Shown here piece after piece: positions 1 through 7,837 of a stretch of 64,000 nucleotides of DNA. The first letter of the stretch is position 1, and the number at the start of each line of letters is the position of its first letter. Source of the stretch: JACJYE01 sp964432875 (lineage in GTDB: Bacteria; Bacteroidota; Bacteroidia; Chitinophagales; Saprospiraceae); the NCBI GenBank assembly GCA_964432875.1, contig CAYSPJ010000007.1, positions 17,615 to 81,614 of the forward strand. The letters are read 5' to 3'. A program made the position numbers and the translations under genes. The notes beneath the pieces were generated by a model. That model saw only the letters and a list, made by a program, of their open reading frames with translations, did no database searches and was not told where the DNA came from.

Positions 1-2
1 AA

Positions 3-875
3 GTGCCCAGCATTCTGCTGCTGCTCGATAACTTGCGCTACGACCAGTGGAAAGTGATTGAGCCAATCTTATCGGAATATTTCCGCGTTGAAACGGAGGA
101 TTACTTCTACAGCATCCTGCCTACTTCTACCCAGTATAGCCGCAATGCTATTTTTGCTGGCATGATGCCTTCTGAAATTGAGAAGTACCATCCCAATTGG
201 TGGAAAAACGATGTCGATGAAGGCGGCAAGAACCTGCACGAGGCCGATTTACTGGCGGAAAACATCGGGCGTACTTTCCGCAAGGACATCCGCTTCGAGT
301 ACATCAAAGTGACTAATGCCAACCACGCCAAAACCGTACAGGACAACATCCTGAACTACCTACAGAACGACCTGACGGTCATCGTCTACAACTTCATCGA
401 CATGCTGTCGCACGCCCGCACGGAGATGGAAGTGCTCAAAGAGTTGGCCGGCGATGAGAAGGCCTACCGCTCCCTGACGCGCTCCTGGTTTGAAAACTCT
501 CCCCTATGGCAAGCGCTGAAACGCGCCGCCGAGCGCGATATCCAGCTTTTCGTGACTACTGACCACGGCACCATCCGGGTCAATACGCCCTCCAAAGTCG
601 TAGGCGACCGGGAGACGACGACCAACCTGCGCTACAAGGTCGGCCGCAACCTGCAATACGAGCGCCGCGACGTGTTGGAAGTGCGCGAACCCAGGGAGGC
701 CATGTTGCCGCGGCCCAACGTCAGCTCAACTTTCATCTTTGCCAAGGAGGATAAGTTTTTCCTCTATCCCAACAATTACAATCACTACAACAATTACTAC
801 CGCAACACTTTCCAACATGGCGGCATATCGCTGGAGGAGATGATCTGCCCGGTCATCCGGCTGCGGTCGCGCTAG
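3..875 (+). CDS. porX: PorX, T9SS response regulator, C-terminal PglZ part (5' truncated by window edge)
   Basis: The 290 visible residues are the alkaline-phosphatase-like PglZ domain of PorX, the two-component regulator that controls type IX secretion genes in Bacteroidota. Seen: the opening LLLLDNLRYDQWKVIEPI, the SILPTSTQYSRNAIFAG stretch that carries the nucleophile region, VIVYNFIDMLSHARTEMEV, the metal-site TTDHGT, and the closing QHGGISLEEMI, all typical of PorX. The family is about 520 residues with an N-terminal CheY-like receiver; that half lies outside the window, so the GTG at 3 is not the real start. A PorY-like kinase lies 3.6 kb downstream. Confidence 0.93.
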   Translation: MPSILLLLDNLRYDQWKVIEPILSEYFRVETEDYFYSILPTSTQYSRNAIFAGMMPSEIEKYHPNWWKNDVDEGGKNLHEADLLAENIGRTFRKDIRFEYIKVTNANHAKTVQDNILNYLQNDLTVIVYNFIDMLSHARTEMEVLKELAGDEKAYRSLTRSWFENSPLWQALKRAAERDIQLFVTTDHGTIRVNTPSKVVGDRETTTNLRYKVGRNLQYERRDVLEVREPREAMLPRPNVSSTFIFAKEDKFFLYPNNYNHYNNYYRNTFQHGGISLEEMICPVIRLRSR

Positions 876-939
876 TGCCTTGTGGGCTAGTTTCTGTAGG
901 TTAGCAGAGGCGAGGAAGCCCGCGTTTAGCGAGCCTAAA

Positions 940-1092
940 TAGTGTCTGTACATTTAGTCGAGTGTCTGGACTTTTAGCGTTCGAGCGCAAGGCTTGCGAA
1001 GGCCCCACAACCGGAGGGCTTCAGCGTGGGCCGTAAATGAGAATTTCGGGGCTGAGCGTAACGCAGCTATCGGGCTATAAAGACAGACACTA
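940..1092. repeat. 10-bp inverted repeat flanking 130 bp, with a tandem 20-bp unit; possible mobile-element remnant
   Basis: TAGTGTCTGT at 940-949 is repeated inverted as ACAGACACTA at 1083-1092. Two near-identical units, AGTGTCTGTACATTTAGTCG (941-960) and AGTGTCTGGACTTTTAGCG (961-979), follow each other directly at the left end. No ORF lies between. It occupies most of the spacer between two convergent genes. A decayed insertion-sequence end or MITE is an inference; no target duplication is evident. Confidence 0.4.
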
Positions 1093-1151
1093 AATAAGCG
1101 TTTCCCAACGAAATCCAAGCGGAAAAGAGCAAGCTTGGGCCTGGCAAGAGC

Positions 1152-1604
1152 TTAGTGCTCGCCGAGCAAGCGGTGGCGCAGCTCGGGCTGGGAGGCCCAG
1201 AAATCGCGCAGCCGTTGGTTGCTGGCGATGAAGGTGGCCCGTTTGCCAAAAATGCCGGGCTGGGAAAAGTGCAGGCTGATGATATGGAAAAACACCAAGC
1301 GGCTTTCCACTGCTTTATCGATGCTTTCAAAAGGGTAACGCGCCGTTTTGAAGTAGTTGGTCACGTAAAAGAAATGGGCATCGGCTTCCACGCGCTTGAG
1401 CCGCATTAGCGTAAAAGCCAGCAGGGCCAGGCCGGAAAGATAAAAAGCCAGCACCCCTAGGCGGAACTGCCTGGCAGGCATATCCCCGAAGTACTCAAAA
1501 TCGTAGAGCAGCGCCGCAACCGTGACTGAACCGAAAAAGACGATCCAGAAAACGGGCACAAAAAATTTTAAAAACAAAGTCAAATTGGTGGAAATCCTTT
1601 GCAT
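1152..1604 (-). CDS. Small membrane protein, unknown function
   Basis: 150 residues that I do not recognise. Two hydrophobic segments, about residues 9-32 and 46-66, form a short hairpin anchor. A soluble C-terminal half contains a PH-like stretch (FFYVTNYFKTARYPFESIDKA), the pattern seen in small bPH/YcxB-type domains of Bacteroidota membrane proteins. It is transcribed toward porX (convergent) and follows tatC on the same strand after a 104-bp gap, so co-transcription with tatC is possible. The function cannot be told from sequence. Confidence 0.7.
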   Translation of the reverse strand: MQRISTNLTLFLKFFVPVFWIVFFGSVTVAALLYDFEYFGDMPARQFRLGVLAFYLSGLALLAFTLMRLKRVEADAHFFYVTNYFKTARYPFESIDKAVESRLVFFHIISLHFSQPGIFGKRATFIASNQRLRDFWASQPELRHRLLGEH

Positions 1605-1708
1605 CAGCTTTCTTGAGATTAATGTAACGATTCAGGCACCTCAAAGTTCTGAGCTGCGCGTTTTGGGCTATGTTCATGAAAGACAAGGCTTCGAACGACC
1701 TGAACCGA

Positions 1709-2596
1709 TCAAAAGCCCTTTTCCCGGAGTACGCGCTCATGCTCTGCCTCCTCTTTGGCCAAATCCTTAGCCACCCTGCCCGAGATGAAAATGCTGGCTT
1801 CGTAAAGCACATAGAGAGGGATACCGATAAGGAATTGAGTCACTACGTCGGGCGGCGTAATCAAAGCAGACAAAATCAGGATGCCGACAATGGAATGCCG
1901 CCGGTAACTGCGCATCATTTCCGGGGTCACTAAACCTGCTCTTGACAAGAAATAGACGACAATCGGCAGTTCAAAAATCAGCCCCGCCGGTGCGGTAAAC
2001 ATAATCATATAGTTGATGAAGGAAGACATGGTGGGGGTGTTTTGCACACCCGGCACATCATAGCCCATCAGGAAGTTGATGGCGAAAGGCGAAATGATGT
2101 AATAGCCGAACAATACCCCTATGGCGAAGAGCAAAGAACAAATGGCCACCAGGCCTGTAGCCGCTTTGCGTTCCTTGGCGTAAAGGCCCGGCCGGATAAA
2201 CCGCCAAAGCTCCCACAGCACATAAGGCACAGCTACGATGAAGCCCATCACGAAAGAAACTTTGATGCTCATGATGAAGGGCTCCCCAAAGCCGATGGCG
2301 ATTTTAGGGAAATCTGGCGGTGTAAAGCAGAGTCTGTTGCCCAGGCCAGCACTTTCGGAAACCCAACAAGCAAAGCGATAGGAGGGGAAATCTGGCTTGG
2401 TAGGCCCAAAAATGAGCGTATCGAAAAGCCATTTATGGAAGACGAAGAACCCCGTGCCCAAGCCAATGATTACCAGTACAGACCGGATAATATGCCAGCG
2501 CAATTCCTCCAGATGTTCCAGAAAGGACATTTCCTTGCTTTCCCCCTTTCCTTCATCCTGACTCAGTTGGTCCACATCAATCTGATCCAGCGGCAT
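1709..2596 (-). CDS. tatC: Sec-independent (Tat) translocase subunit TatC
   Basis: TatC recognises twin-arginine signal peptides and, with TatA, moves folded proteins across the inner membrane. Seen: the family-typical MSFLEHLEELRWHI near residue 23, six hydrophobic segments, FGEPFIMSIKVSFVMGF, WRFIRPGLYAKERK, and the late ALITPPDVVTQFLIGIPLYVLYE. At 295 residues it is slightly longer than enteric TatC because of an acidic N-terminal extension and a roughly 40-residue insert (about 55-95) in the first periplasmic loop, common in Bacteroidota. An alternative start at Met23 (position 2530) is possible. No tatA is present here. A Tat substrate (17879-19432) is in the window. Confidence 0.96.
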   Translation of the reverse strand: MPLDQIDVDQLSQDEGKGESKEMSFLEHLEELRWHIIRSVLVIIGLGTGFFVFHKWLFDTLIFGPTKPDFPSYRFACWVSESAGLGNRLCFTPPDFPKIAIGFGEPFIMSIKVSFVMGFIVAVPYVLWELWRFIRPGLYAKERKAATGLVAICSLLFAIGVLFGYYIISPFAINFLMGYDVPGVQNTPTMSSFINYMIMFTAPAGLIFELPIVVYFLSRAGLVTPEMMRSYRRHSIVGILILSALITPPDVVTQFLIGIPLYVLYEASIFISGRVAKDLAKEEAEHERVLREKGF

Positions 2597-2657
2597 AGCT
2601 CAACTTTATTCTTTTTTGTTAGGTAGCGGCGTTTTGAGCGCGCCTGCTTTTGCCCGT

Positions 2658-2665
2658 CAAAGGTA
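2658..2665 (-). promoter_or_regulatory. Bacteroidota -7 promoter box for tatC
   Basis: On the minus strand this reads TACCTTTG, an exact match to TAnnTTTG, about 62 nt upstream of the tatC start. A TTG lies 16 nt further upstream (2682-2684), slightly closer than the usual -33 spacing. Confidence 0.5.
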
Positions 2666-2684
2666 AGAAAAAAAACATTCGCAA

Positions 2685-3404
2685 TTAGTTCCAACAATCA
2701 TCATCGGGCCCGGGCTCATAATCGCGGGAGTCGAAGAACAGGAACCCATAGCCTTCGTCATTTTCCCAACCTTCCTCGTCTTCCAGGTCGTACTCCTCAT
2801 CCAGAAACGCATCCTCGCCGCCCTCAAAAGAATCGCTTTGGTTGATGGGCTTGCCGGTTTCATTGAGGAATAAACCCTGCAGATTGAGATGTGGGTTGAT
2901 CAGCTCGTCCAAACCTTCAAAAGATAAGCTGCTTTCTTCGCTTTCGAGCTGATGCAACCATTGCTCGTAGCTCTTACATTGACAAAAGCCTTCACCAAAA
3001 GGACAAGCATTAGGCTCATAATCGCAAAAGTCGATTTGCCATTGATGATAGACCAGCACAGGCACCTCCTTGCTCAGGTAATCGATTAAAATCTGGTATT
3101 TACCGGGCACTGGCAATCCATCAGGGAAGTGGAGGATAAAGCCATAGGCGCTCAGGCAGCGGCCCAAGGCATTCAGGATGCGCTGCTGCTGATCCTCGTT
3201 TAGGCGGGCAGCAGGAGGGAACCACTCCTTTTTTACTCCGATACGCCGGGCCAGCATTTCATAGGGGGCGTTTTGCTCTTCTTCTTCTGCACTGACAAAA
3301 TCATATTCATCCGCCTCTTCGTCCGGCATAGGGTATGCCAATGCGGCGGCATCAGCCTCAGCGGCGGCAATATCGGATAGGAGGTATTTGACGTATTTTT
3401 CCAT
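2685..3404 (-). CDS. Acidic protein with a four-cysteine cluster, unknown function
   Basis: 239 residues, strongly acidic, with no signal peptide or membrane segment, so probably cytoplasmic. The middle carries the Cys pattern C-x6-C-x6-C-x-C (within DFCDYEPNACPFGEGFCQC, about residues 146-164), which could bind a metal or form disulfides. The last 45 residues are an acidic, aromatic, low-complexity tail. I do not recognise a family. A good ribosome-binding stretch (AGGAAGG) lies just upstream of the ATG. It sits 88 bp upstream of tatC on the same strand but probably has its own promoter. Confidence 0.75.
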   Translation of the reverse strand: MEKYVKYLLSDIAAAEADAAALAYPMPDEEADEYDFVSAEEEEQNAPYEMLARRIGVKKEWFPPAARLNEDQQQRILNALGRCLSAYGFILHFPDGLPVPGKYQILIDYLSKEVPVLVYHQWQIDFCDYEPNACPFGEGFCQCKSYEQWLHQLESEESSLSFEGLDELINPHLNLQGLFLNETGKPINQSDSFEGGEDAFLDEEYDLEDEEGWENDEGYGFLFFDSRDYEPGPDDDCWN

Positions 3405-3550
3405 GCATTTGGGTTTCCTTCCTAAAAACTAAGCCCCGCGCCATATTATTGCCGTCCAGTCGCCAAGCTTATTTTTTTTCGAGCTGCAAGTTAGGCATAA
3501 TTCAGCTTACCTGCCAACAGTTTCTGCGCGATGTTGATAAAAACAGTTGG

Positions 3551-4411
3551 CTAACGCCCCAACAGTTCCAGATAAGGGCGAATCTTGTCATTGGGCACCA
3601 ACACCGCCAGGTTGAAATGCCGGATTTCCCAGCCGTCGGAGGTTTTAGCCAATACGCCTGCGCCGCGGCAGGGGCCCATCCAGGTATCCAGCAGCTCTTC
3701 AAACCAGGCCATCTGGCCATTGGGAGAGAAATAAAGCTGCCGGTTGGAGGATGTAAAAGCCCAGGCCGATTCGCGCTCAAAAGCCGACTTGGCCCAGGTG
3801 CGCAGCTCGTCGCGCAGCCAGCGCTCGCTGGCATCCGTGCCGAGGTAAATGCCATCGGCGGCCATCGCGCCGAAGAAAGCATCAGCATCGGCAGTTGTTG
3901 CCGAGCGGTGCCAACGATCCAGCAAAGTGTGGATGGCCGCTGCATCGTCTGGTGCCTCAGCCAAGCAGCCCTCGCGCCGGCGTGTATCGATTATCGAGGT
4001 GATTTTCCAACCATCGGGCGTTTTGATCAGCTGAAAGGCATTGACGCCGCAATGGCTCAATTGCCCGCCGAAGAAAAAGCTATATTCCGTCCAGGCGGTA
4101 GCTAAAAGGCCGTCGATGCGGATATCCTCCGACCAGATTTTTTCATCCAGCTGCTGGGCGCGCTGGCTGCCCACTGCTTGCAGGAATTTTTCCAGGCTCT
4201 CCTCGGTCAGCCGGCTTTGCCCCTCGGGGCCTTCCAGTACGGTCTGCAAACGAGCGCCAGGGTAAAAAGCCTGGCGCAGCGTGCTGCTGTCGGCGGCTCT
4301 CATGGCGTCAAACAGCTGGCGGATCGGCGCGCGGACGGCTTCCAATTCGGCAGCGCTTTGAGAAAAAAGCGCAGAAGGGAACGCCAACAGCAAAAACAAT
4401 AAACGAATCAT
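3551..4411 (-). CDS. Exported protein with two NTF2/SnoaL-like domains
   Basis: 286 residues beginning with a Sec signal peptide (MIRLLFLLLAFPSALFSQ, cleavage near residue 18). Two repeats of the NTF2-like cone fold follow: residues about 25-140 and 155-280. Each has an N-terminal helix with a Tyr/Phe (LRQAFYPGARL; ADAFFGAMAADGIYLG) and a strand pair with a TPDGWKI or TSDGWEIRHF motif, as in the DUF4440/SnoaL-like families. Such domains bind small ligands or are non-catalytic. No function can be assigned. It is divergent from the downstream sensor kinase, with back-to-back promoters. Confidence 0.8.
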   Translation of the reverse strand: MIRLLFLLLAFPSALFSQSAAELEAVRAPIRQLFDAMRAADSSTLRQAFYPGARLQTVLEGPEGQSRLTEESLEKFLQAVGSQRAQQLDEKIWSEDIRIDGLLATAWTEYSFFFGGQLSHCGVNAFQLIKTPDGWKITSIIDTRRREGCLAEAPDDAAAIHTLLDRWHRSATTADADAFFGAMAADGIYLGTDASERWLRDELRTWAKSAFERESAWAFTSSNRQLYFSPNGQMAWFEELLDTWMGPCRGAGVLAKTSDGWEIRHFNLAVLVPNDKIRPYLELLGR

Positions 4412-4425
4412 AAGCTTTTTAGGCT

Positions 4426-4433
4426 CAAAGTTA
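4426..4433 (-). promoter_or_regulatory. -7 promoter box, minus-strand arm of a divergent promoter pair
   Basis: Minus strand reads TAACTTTG, exact TAnnTTTG, about 15 nt from the start codon of the exported NTF2-like gene. It lies only 10 bp from the plus-strand box at 4444-4451. Confidence 0.55.
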
Positions 4434-4443
4434 AGGAAATATT

Positions 4444-4451
4444 TACCTTTG
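4444..4451 (+). promoter_or_regulatory. -7 promoter box for the PorY-like sensor kinase
   Basis: TACCTTTG, exact TAnnTTTG, 26 nt before the kinase ATG. No clear TTG is seen at -33. Together with the minus-strand box it forms an overlapping divergent promoter in a 66-bp gap. Confidence 0.55.
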
Positions 4452-4477
4452 GTTCGGTTATTGGAAAAGCATAACGG

Positions 4478-5638
4478 ATGGATATTTACGCTCGAAAATC
4501 ACGCTGGAAACTTTCTCTGGGCATTGCAGGAGCTATCATCGTAGCTATTTCCATGCTATACACCAACTATCTGACCAGCAAACTGGCCGACGAAGAACGC
4601 AACAAGGTCCAGATCTGGGTGCTGGCCATGGAAGACCTCAACGATTATGATGATGAAGCGATCCAGTTTTGCGACGTCACCCTGCATACGGAGATATTGC
4701 GTGCCAATACGACCATCCCGGTAATTGTTGTGAATGACCGTGGCGGGATAGACTTCCACGTCAATATCTCTGATACCAGCGCCGCGGCATTGAAGAAGGA
4801 AGTAGAAAAGATGAAGGAGGAAGGCGTCCAGCCTATCCAGGGTTTTGCCTACTCGATTTACTACAAGGAATCCACCCTGCTGAAGCAATTGCGCTACTTC
4901 CCGCTGGTGCAGCTCGTCCTGATCGCGGCCTTCATCGGCTTTGGCTATCTGGGCTTCAACTCGGCGCGGCGGGCCGAACAAAACCGCGTTTGGGTGGGCA
5001 TGGCCAAAGAAACCGCCCATCAATTGGGCACGCCGATATCTGCCATCGTAGCCTGGATCGAACACCTCAAAATAATCCGGGAAGAAGACGGGGAGCTGCA
5101 GGAGGTATTGAGCGAGCTGCACAGCGACGTCAACCGCCTGGAATTGATAGCCGACCGCTTCTCCAAAATCGGCTCGGCCCCCAAGCTAGAGCGGATCAAC
5201 CTCTACCAGGAACTCGACCAGTGCCGCGCCTATATGCAAAGGCGGGCATCCCGCAAGGTCGAATTCCACTTCCCCCCGCCCGATAGCCCATCCAAAATGG
5301 TGCAGATCAATTCCCACCTCTTTGACTGGGTCATTGAGAACCTGCTGCGCAATGCGCTCGACGCCATGGAAAGCAGCGGCCAAATCACCGCTGAGGTGTA
5401 TGAAGATGCGGACTATATTTACATCGACATCAGCGATACGGGCAAGGGCATACCGGCCAATAAGTTTAAGATGGTCTTTCAACCCGGCTTTACCACTAAA
5501 AAGCGAGGCTGGGGGCTGGGCTTGTCTTTGGCCAAGCGCATTATCGAAGAGTACCACGCCGGCAAGATTTTTGTCAAGCGCTCGGAGGAAGGCCAAGGCA
5601 CGACCTTTACCATCCAACTGCCCCAAGCTGCCATTTGA
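4478..5638 (+). CDS. Membrane sensor histidine kinase, PorY candidate
   Basis: 386 residues: TM1 about 11-31, a periplasmic domain of about 105 residues without Cys pairs, TM2 about 141-160, then directly a HisKA-type domain with AKETAHQLGTPISAI (phospho-acceptor His181) and an HATPase_c domain: N-box around ENLLRNALDAM (288-297), DTGKGI (320-325), and GWGLGLSLAKR (344-354). No HAMP or PAS domain is present. The size, two-TM layout and H-box wording fit PorY, the kinase paired with PorX for T9SS control. porX being at the window edge supports this but does not prove it, because many Bacteroidota kinases share this layout. creD follows 31 bp downstream. Confidence 0.9.
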   Translation: MDIYARKSRWKLSLGIAGAIIVAISMLYTNYLTSKLADEERNKVQIWVLAMEDLNDYDDEAIQFCDVTLHTEILRANTTIPVIVVNDRGGIDFHVNISDTSAAALKKEVEKMKEEGVQPIQGFAYSIYYKESTLLKQLRYFPLVQLVLIAAFIGFGYLGFNSARRAEQNRVWVGMAKETAHQLGTPISAIVAWIEHLKIIREEDGELQEVLSELHSDVNRLELIADRFSKIGSAPKLERINLYQELDQCRAYMQRRASRKVEFHFPPPDSPSKMVQINSHLFDWVIENLLRNALDAMESSGQITAEVYEDADYIYIDISDTGKGIPANKFKMVFQPGFTTKKRGWGLGLSLAKRIIEEYHAGKIFVKRSEEGQGTTFTIQLPQAAI

Positions 5639-5669
5639 ACTTTAGAAAACACGACAAAACCCAAATACA

Positions 5670-7058
5670 ATGAAAGATACTTCTTTCCTCGGCCGCCTCA
5701 ATAATTGGGCGCGCAAATCCGTGACGCTGAAGCTCTTCACGATTGGCATCCTCATCCTCTTTCTGCTCATCCCCGTGAGCATGGTCACTTCGCTGATATT
5801 CGAGCGGGAAAACATCCGCGACGAGGCAGTACAGGAGGTCAGCTCCAAGTGGGGCATGAGCCAAACCCTGGCTGGGCCAGTCATTTCCGTGCCCTACGAA
5901 TCGGTGCGGCAGGATCAGGATGGCAAGCCGGCCATCACCCGGGGTTATGTGCATTTCCTGCCCGACAGCCTGCGCTTCGAAGGGCAGGTAGAGCCGCAAA
6001 AGCGCTATCGCGGGATTTACGTGGTGGTCTTGTACAATGCTCAATTGCAAGTATCAGGACATTTTGATGGCTTTAATACTGCCGCCCTGGGCGTACCCGA
6101 AACTGACATCAAATGGGCTGATGCGCTTTTCACGTTCGGCATCAGTGACATGAAAGGCATGAAAGCAGCGGTGCCCGTTAGCGTAAACGGTAGCATCCAC
6201 CAATTTGGGCCGGGCACGGTGAGCAATGACCTGCTGCCCTCTGGCGCGCATTTCCCCATTGCGCTCGCCGAGGGGGCTGCCAGCAAGCTCGACTTTTCCT
6301 TCCCGCTCAACCTCAACGGCAGTGCGGACCTCTATTTCACGCCTTTCGGCAAAACGACCATCGCCAAGCTGCAATCTCCTTGGGCCGACCCCAGCTTTGA
6401 AGGGGCTTTCCTGCCTGACGAAAGGACGGTAAGCGACACTGGCTTCCAGGCCCAATGGCAGGTGCTCCAGCTCAACCGCAATTACCCCCAGCAGGGCGAG
6501 GGGCCCTACATCGGCGGCAGAAAGTACGAGGATGATAGTGGCTATTATTACAATACCAATTTGCGGGAGTCCACCAACGCCTTTGGCCTGCGGCTGCTGC
6601 TGCCCATTGACGAATACCAGAAGACCATGCGCTCGGCTAAATACGCCGCCTTTTTTGTGCTGATTACTTTCCTGGTCTTCTTCTTCATCGAAGTGCTCAA
6701 CCGGAAACGCCTGCACCCTATACAATACATATTGGTAGGTGCCGCCATTGTACTGTTTTACGTTTTGCTGCTCTCTATTTCCGAGCACCTGAAGTTCAAT
6801 GCGGCCTACCTGCTGGGCTGCCTGGCTATCCTTTCCCTGATTACGACCTATTGTTACTTCATCCTCAACAATCTACGGCTTACCTTAATGGTCTTTGCCA
6901 TCCTTGTTATCCTGTACGGCTTTTTCTACTCGCTGCTACAGTTGCAGGATTATGCCCTGCTGCTCGGCAGCCTTGGCCTACTGCTTATACTAGCCGCCAT
7001 CATGTATCTCACCCGCCATATCGACTGGTATAACCTGGGCGGGGATGAGGAGGCATGA
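5670..7058 (+). CDS. creD: Inner-membrane protein CreD
   Basis: 462 residues of the CreD family (PF06123), inner-membrane proteins of unclear function tied to envelope stress in Gammaproteobacteria. Seen: an N-terminal anchor (about 21-46), a large periplasmic region (about 47-310) opening with the typical ERENIRDEAVQEVSSKWG and GPVISVPYE, then five or six C-terminal membrane helices containing the signature FFIEVLNRKRLHPIQYILVG and LSISEHLKFNAAYL. It follows the sensor kinase by 31 bp, so it is probably co-transcribed. In enterobacteria creD also follows a kinase gene, creC. A strong terminator comes immediately after. Confidence 0.95.
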   Translation: MKDTSFLGRLNNWARKSVTLKLFTIGILILFLLIPVSMVTSLIFERENIRDEAVQEVSSKWGMSQTLAGPVISVPYESVRQDQDGKPAITRGYVHFLPDSLRFEGQVEPQKRYRGIYVVVLYNAQLQVSGHFDGFNTAALGVPETDIKWADALFTFGISDMKGMKAAVPVSVNGSIHQFGPGTVSNDLLPSGAHFPIALAEGAASKLDFSFPLNLNGSADLYFTPFGKTTIAKLQSPWADPSFEGAFLPDERTVSDTGFQAQWQVLQLNRNYPQQGEGPYIGGRKYEDDSGYYYNTNLRESTNAFGLRLLLPIDEYQKTMRSAKYAAFFVLITFLVFFFIEVLNRKRLHPIQYILVGAAIVLFYVLLLSISEHLKFNAAYLLGCLAILSLITTYCYFILNNLRLTLMVFAILVILYGFFYSLLQLQDYALLLGSLGLLLILAAIMYLTRHIDWYNLGGDEEA

Positions 7059-7073
7059 CGAAGAGCCTTTCTG

Positions 7074-7106
7074 AAGGGAGGCTTGGAGTGGTGAGCCTCC
7101 CTTTTT
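7074..7106 (+). terminator. Rho-independent terminator after creD
   Basis: A 10-bp perfect stem (AAGGGAGGCT at 7074-7083 pairing with AGCCTCCCTT at 7094-7103), a 10-nt loop and a T5 tract ending at 7106, starting 16 bp after the creD stop codon. Confidence 0.9.
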
Positions 7107-7249
7107 CAAAACCGCCACTCCAAGCCGGCGGTGACCAGGCGGGGCAGCCTGGCCGGAAGATTCGGAGATGGGGATGATCTGGTTGTTGCAGGTCTAATTT
7201 AGCAGGCAATAAGTTTTTTATATCTTAGCCCCTGAAACGGAAAGGACAG

Positions 7250-7666
7250 ATGCAACGCATAGAATCTTTATTTGTAGCTCACAGCCCTCTAGGTGGGCGG
7301 GGTGTCTTTACAGCAGCAGATATACCTGCAGGCGCGCTCATTGAAATATGCCCGGTCATCGCCATGCCTGGCAGCCACCGGCAGTACCTGGATCAGACGG
7401 GTTTATACGATTATTACTTCATCTGGGGAGAAAAAGATGATGAATGCGCTATTGTCCTTGGTTTTGGCTCTCTTTACAACCACAACTACGAACCCAACGC
7501 CGAGTATGGCCCTTCTTTTGAAAGTGGTTTTCTGCATTTTTTTGCCCTGCGGGATATTAAGGCGGGCGAGGAGATTACGGTAAACTACAATGGCGATCCC
7601 AACGACCAGGATGAGCTGTGGTTTGAAGCCCGGCGCTTAAACCCAAAAGCGAAAGATGCGGAGTAA
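7250..7666 (+). CDS. SET-domain protein, putative lysine methyltransferase
   Basis: 138 residues, essentially a bare SET domain. Seen: the N-terminal GGRGVFTAADIPAGALIE, the pseudoknot motif LYNHNYEPNAEY (the NHxxxPN family core), and EEITVNYNGDPND before a C-terminal FEARRL. SET enzymes transfer methyl from S-adenosylmethionine to protein lysines; bacterial targets are largely unknown. No Cys-rich post-SET is present. It stands alone behind the creD terminator, with a weak promoter box TATCTTAG at 7221-7228 (one mismatch). It may be of ancient eukaryotic or chlamydial type, but such short forms are widespread in Bacteroidota. Confidence 0.88.
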   Translation: MQRIESLFVAHSPLGGRGVFTAADIPAGALIEICPVIAMPGSHRQYLDQTGLYDYYFIWGEKDDECAIVLGFGSLYNHNYEPNAEYGPSFESGFLHFFALRDIKAGEEITVNYNGDPNDQDELWFEARRLNPKAKDAE

Positions 7667-7837
7667 TAGCCTATTTTTTGTTAATGATAGCTATACTTTC
7701 AGAAAAATCCATTTATTTCGGCCGGAATTTCCTGCTTTTCTCTCTGTTCCCTACAACTACTGCGGTTTGAAGGTTGAGAAAGAAAAACATACCAGCGGAA
7801 ATCCTGTTATCATAATCGTTGTTCAATAGCATACAAA

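Noticed and set aside
4556..5122. 188-residue frame antisense to the sensor kinase
   Set aside because: It mirrors a clear kinase gene, has no recognisable domain and has the composition of a GC-rich shadow frame.
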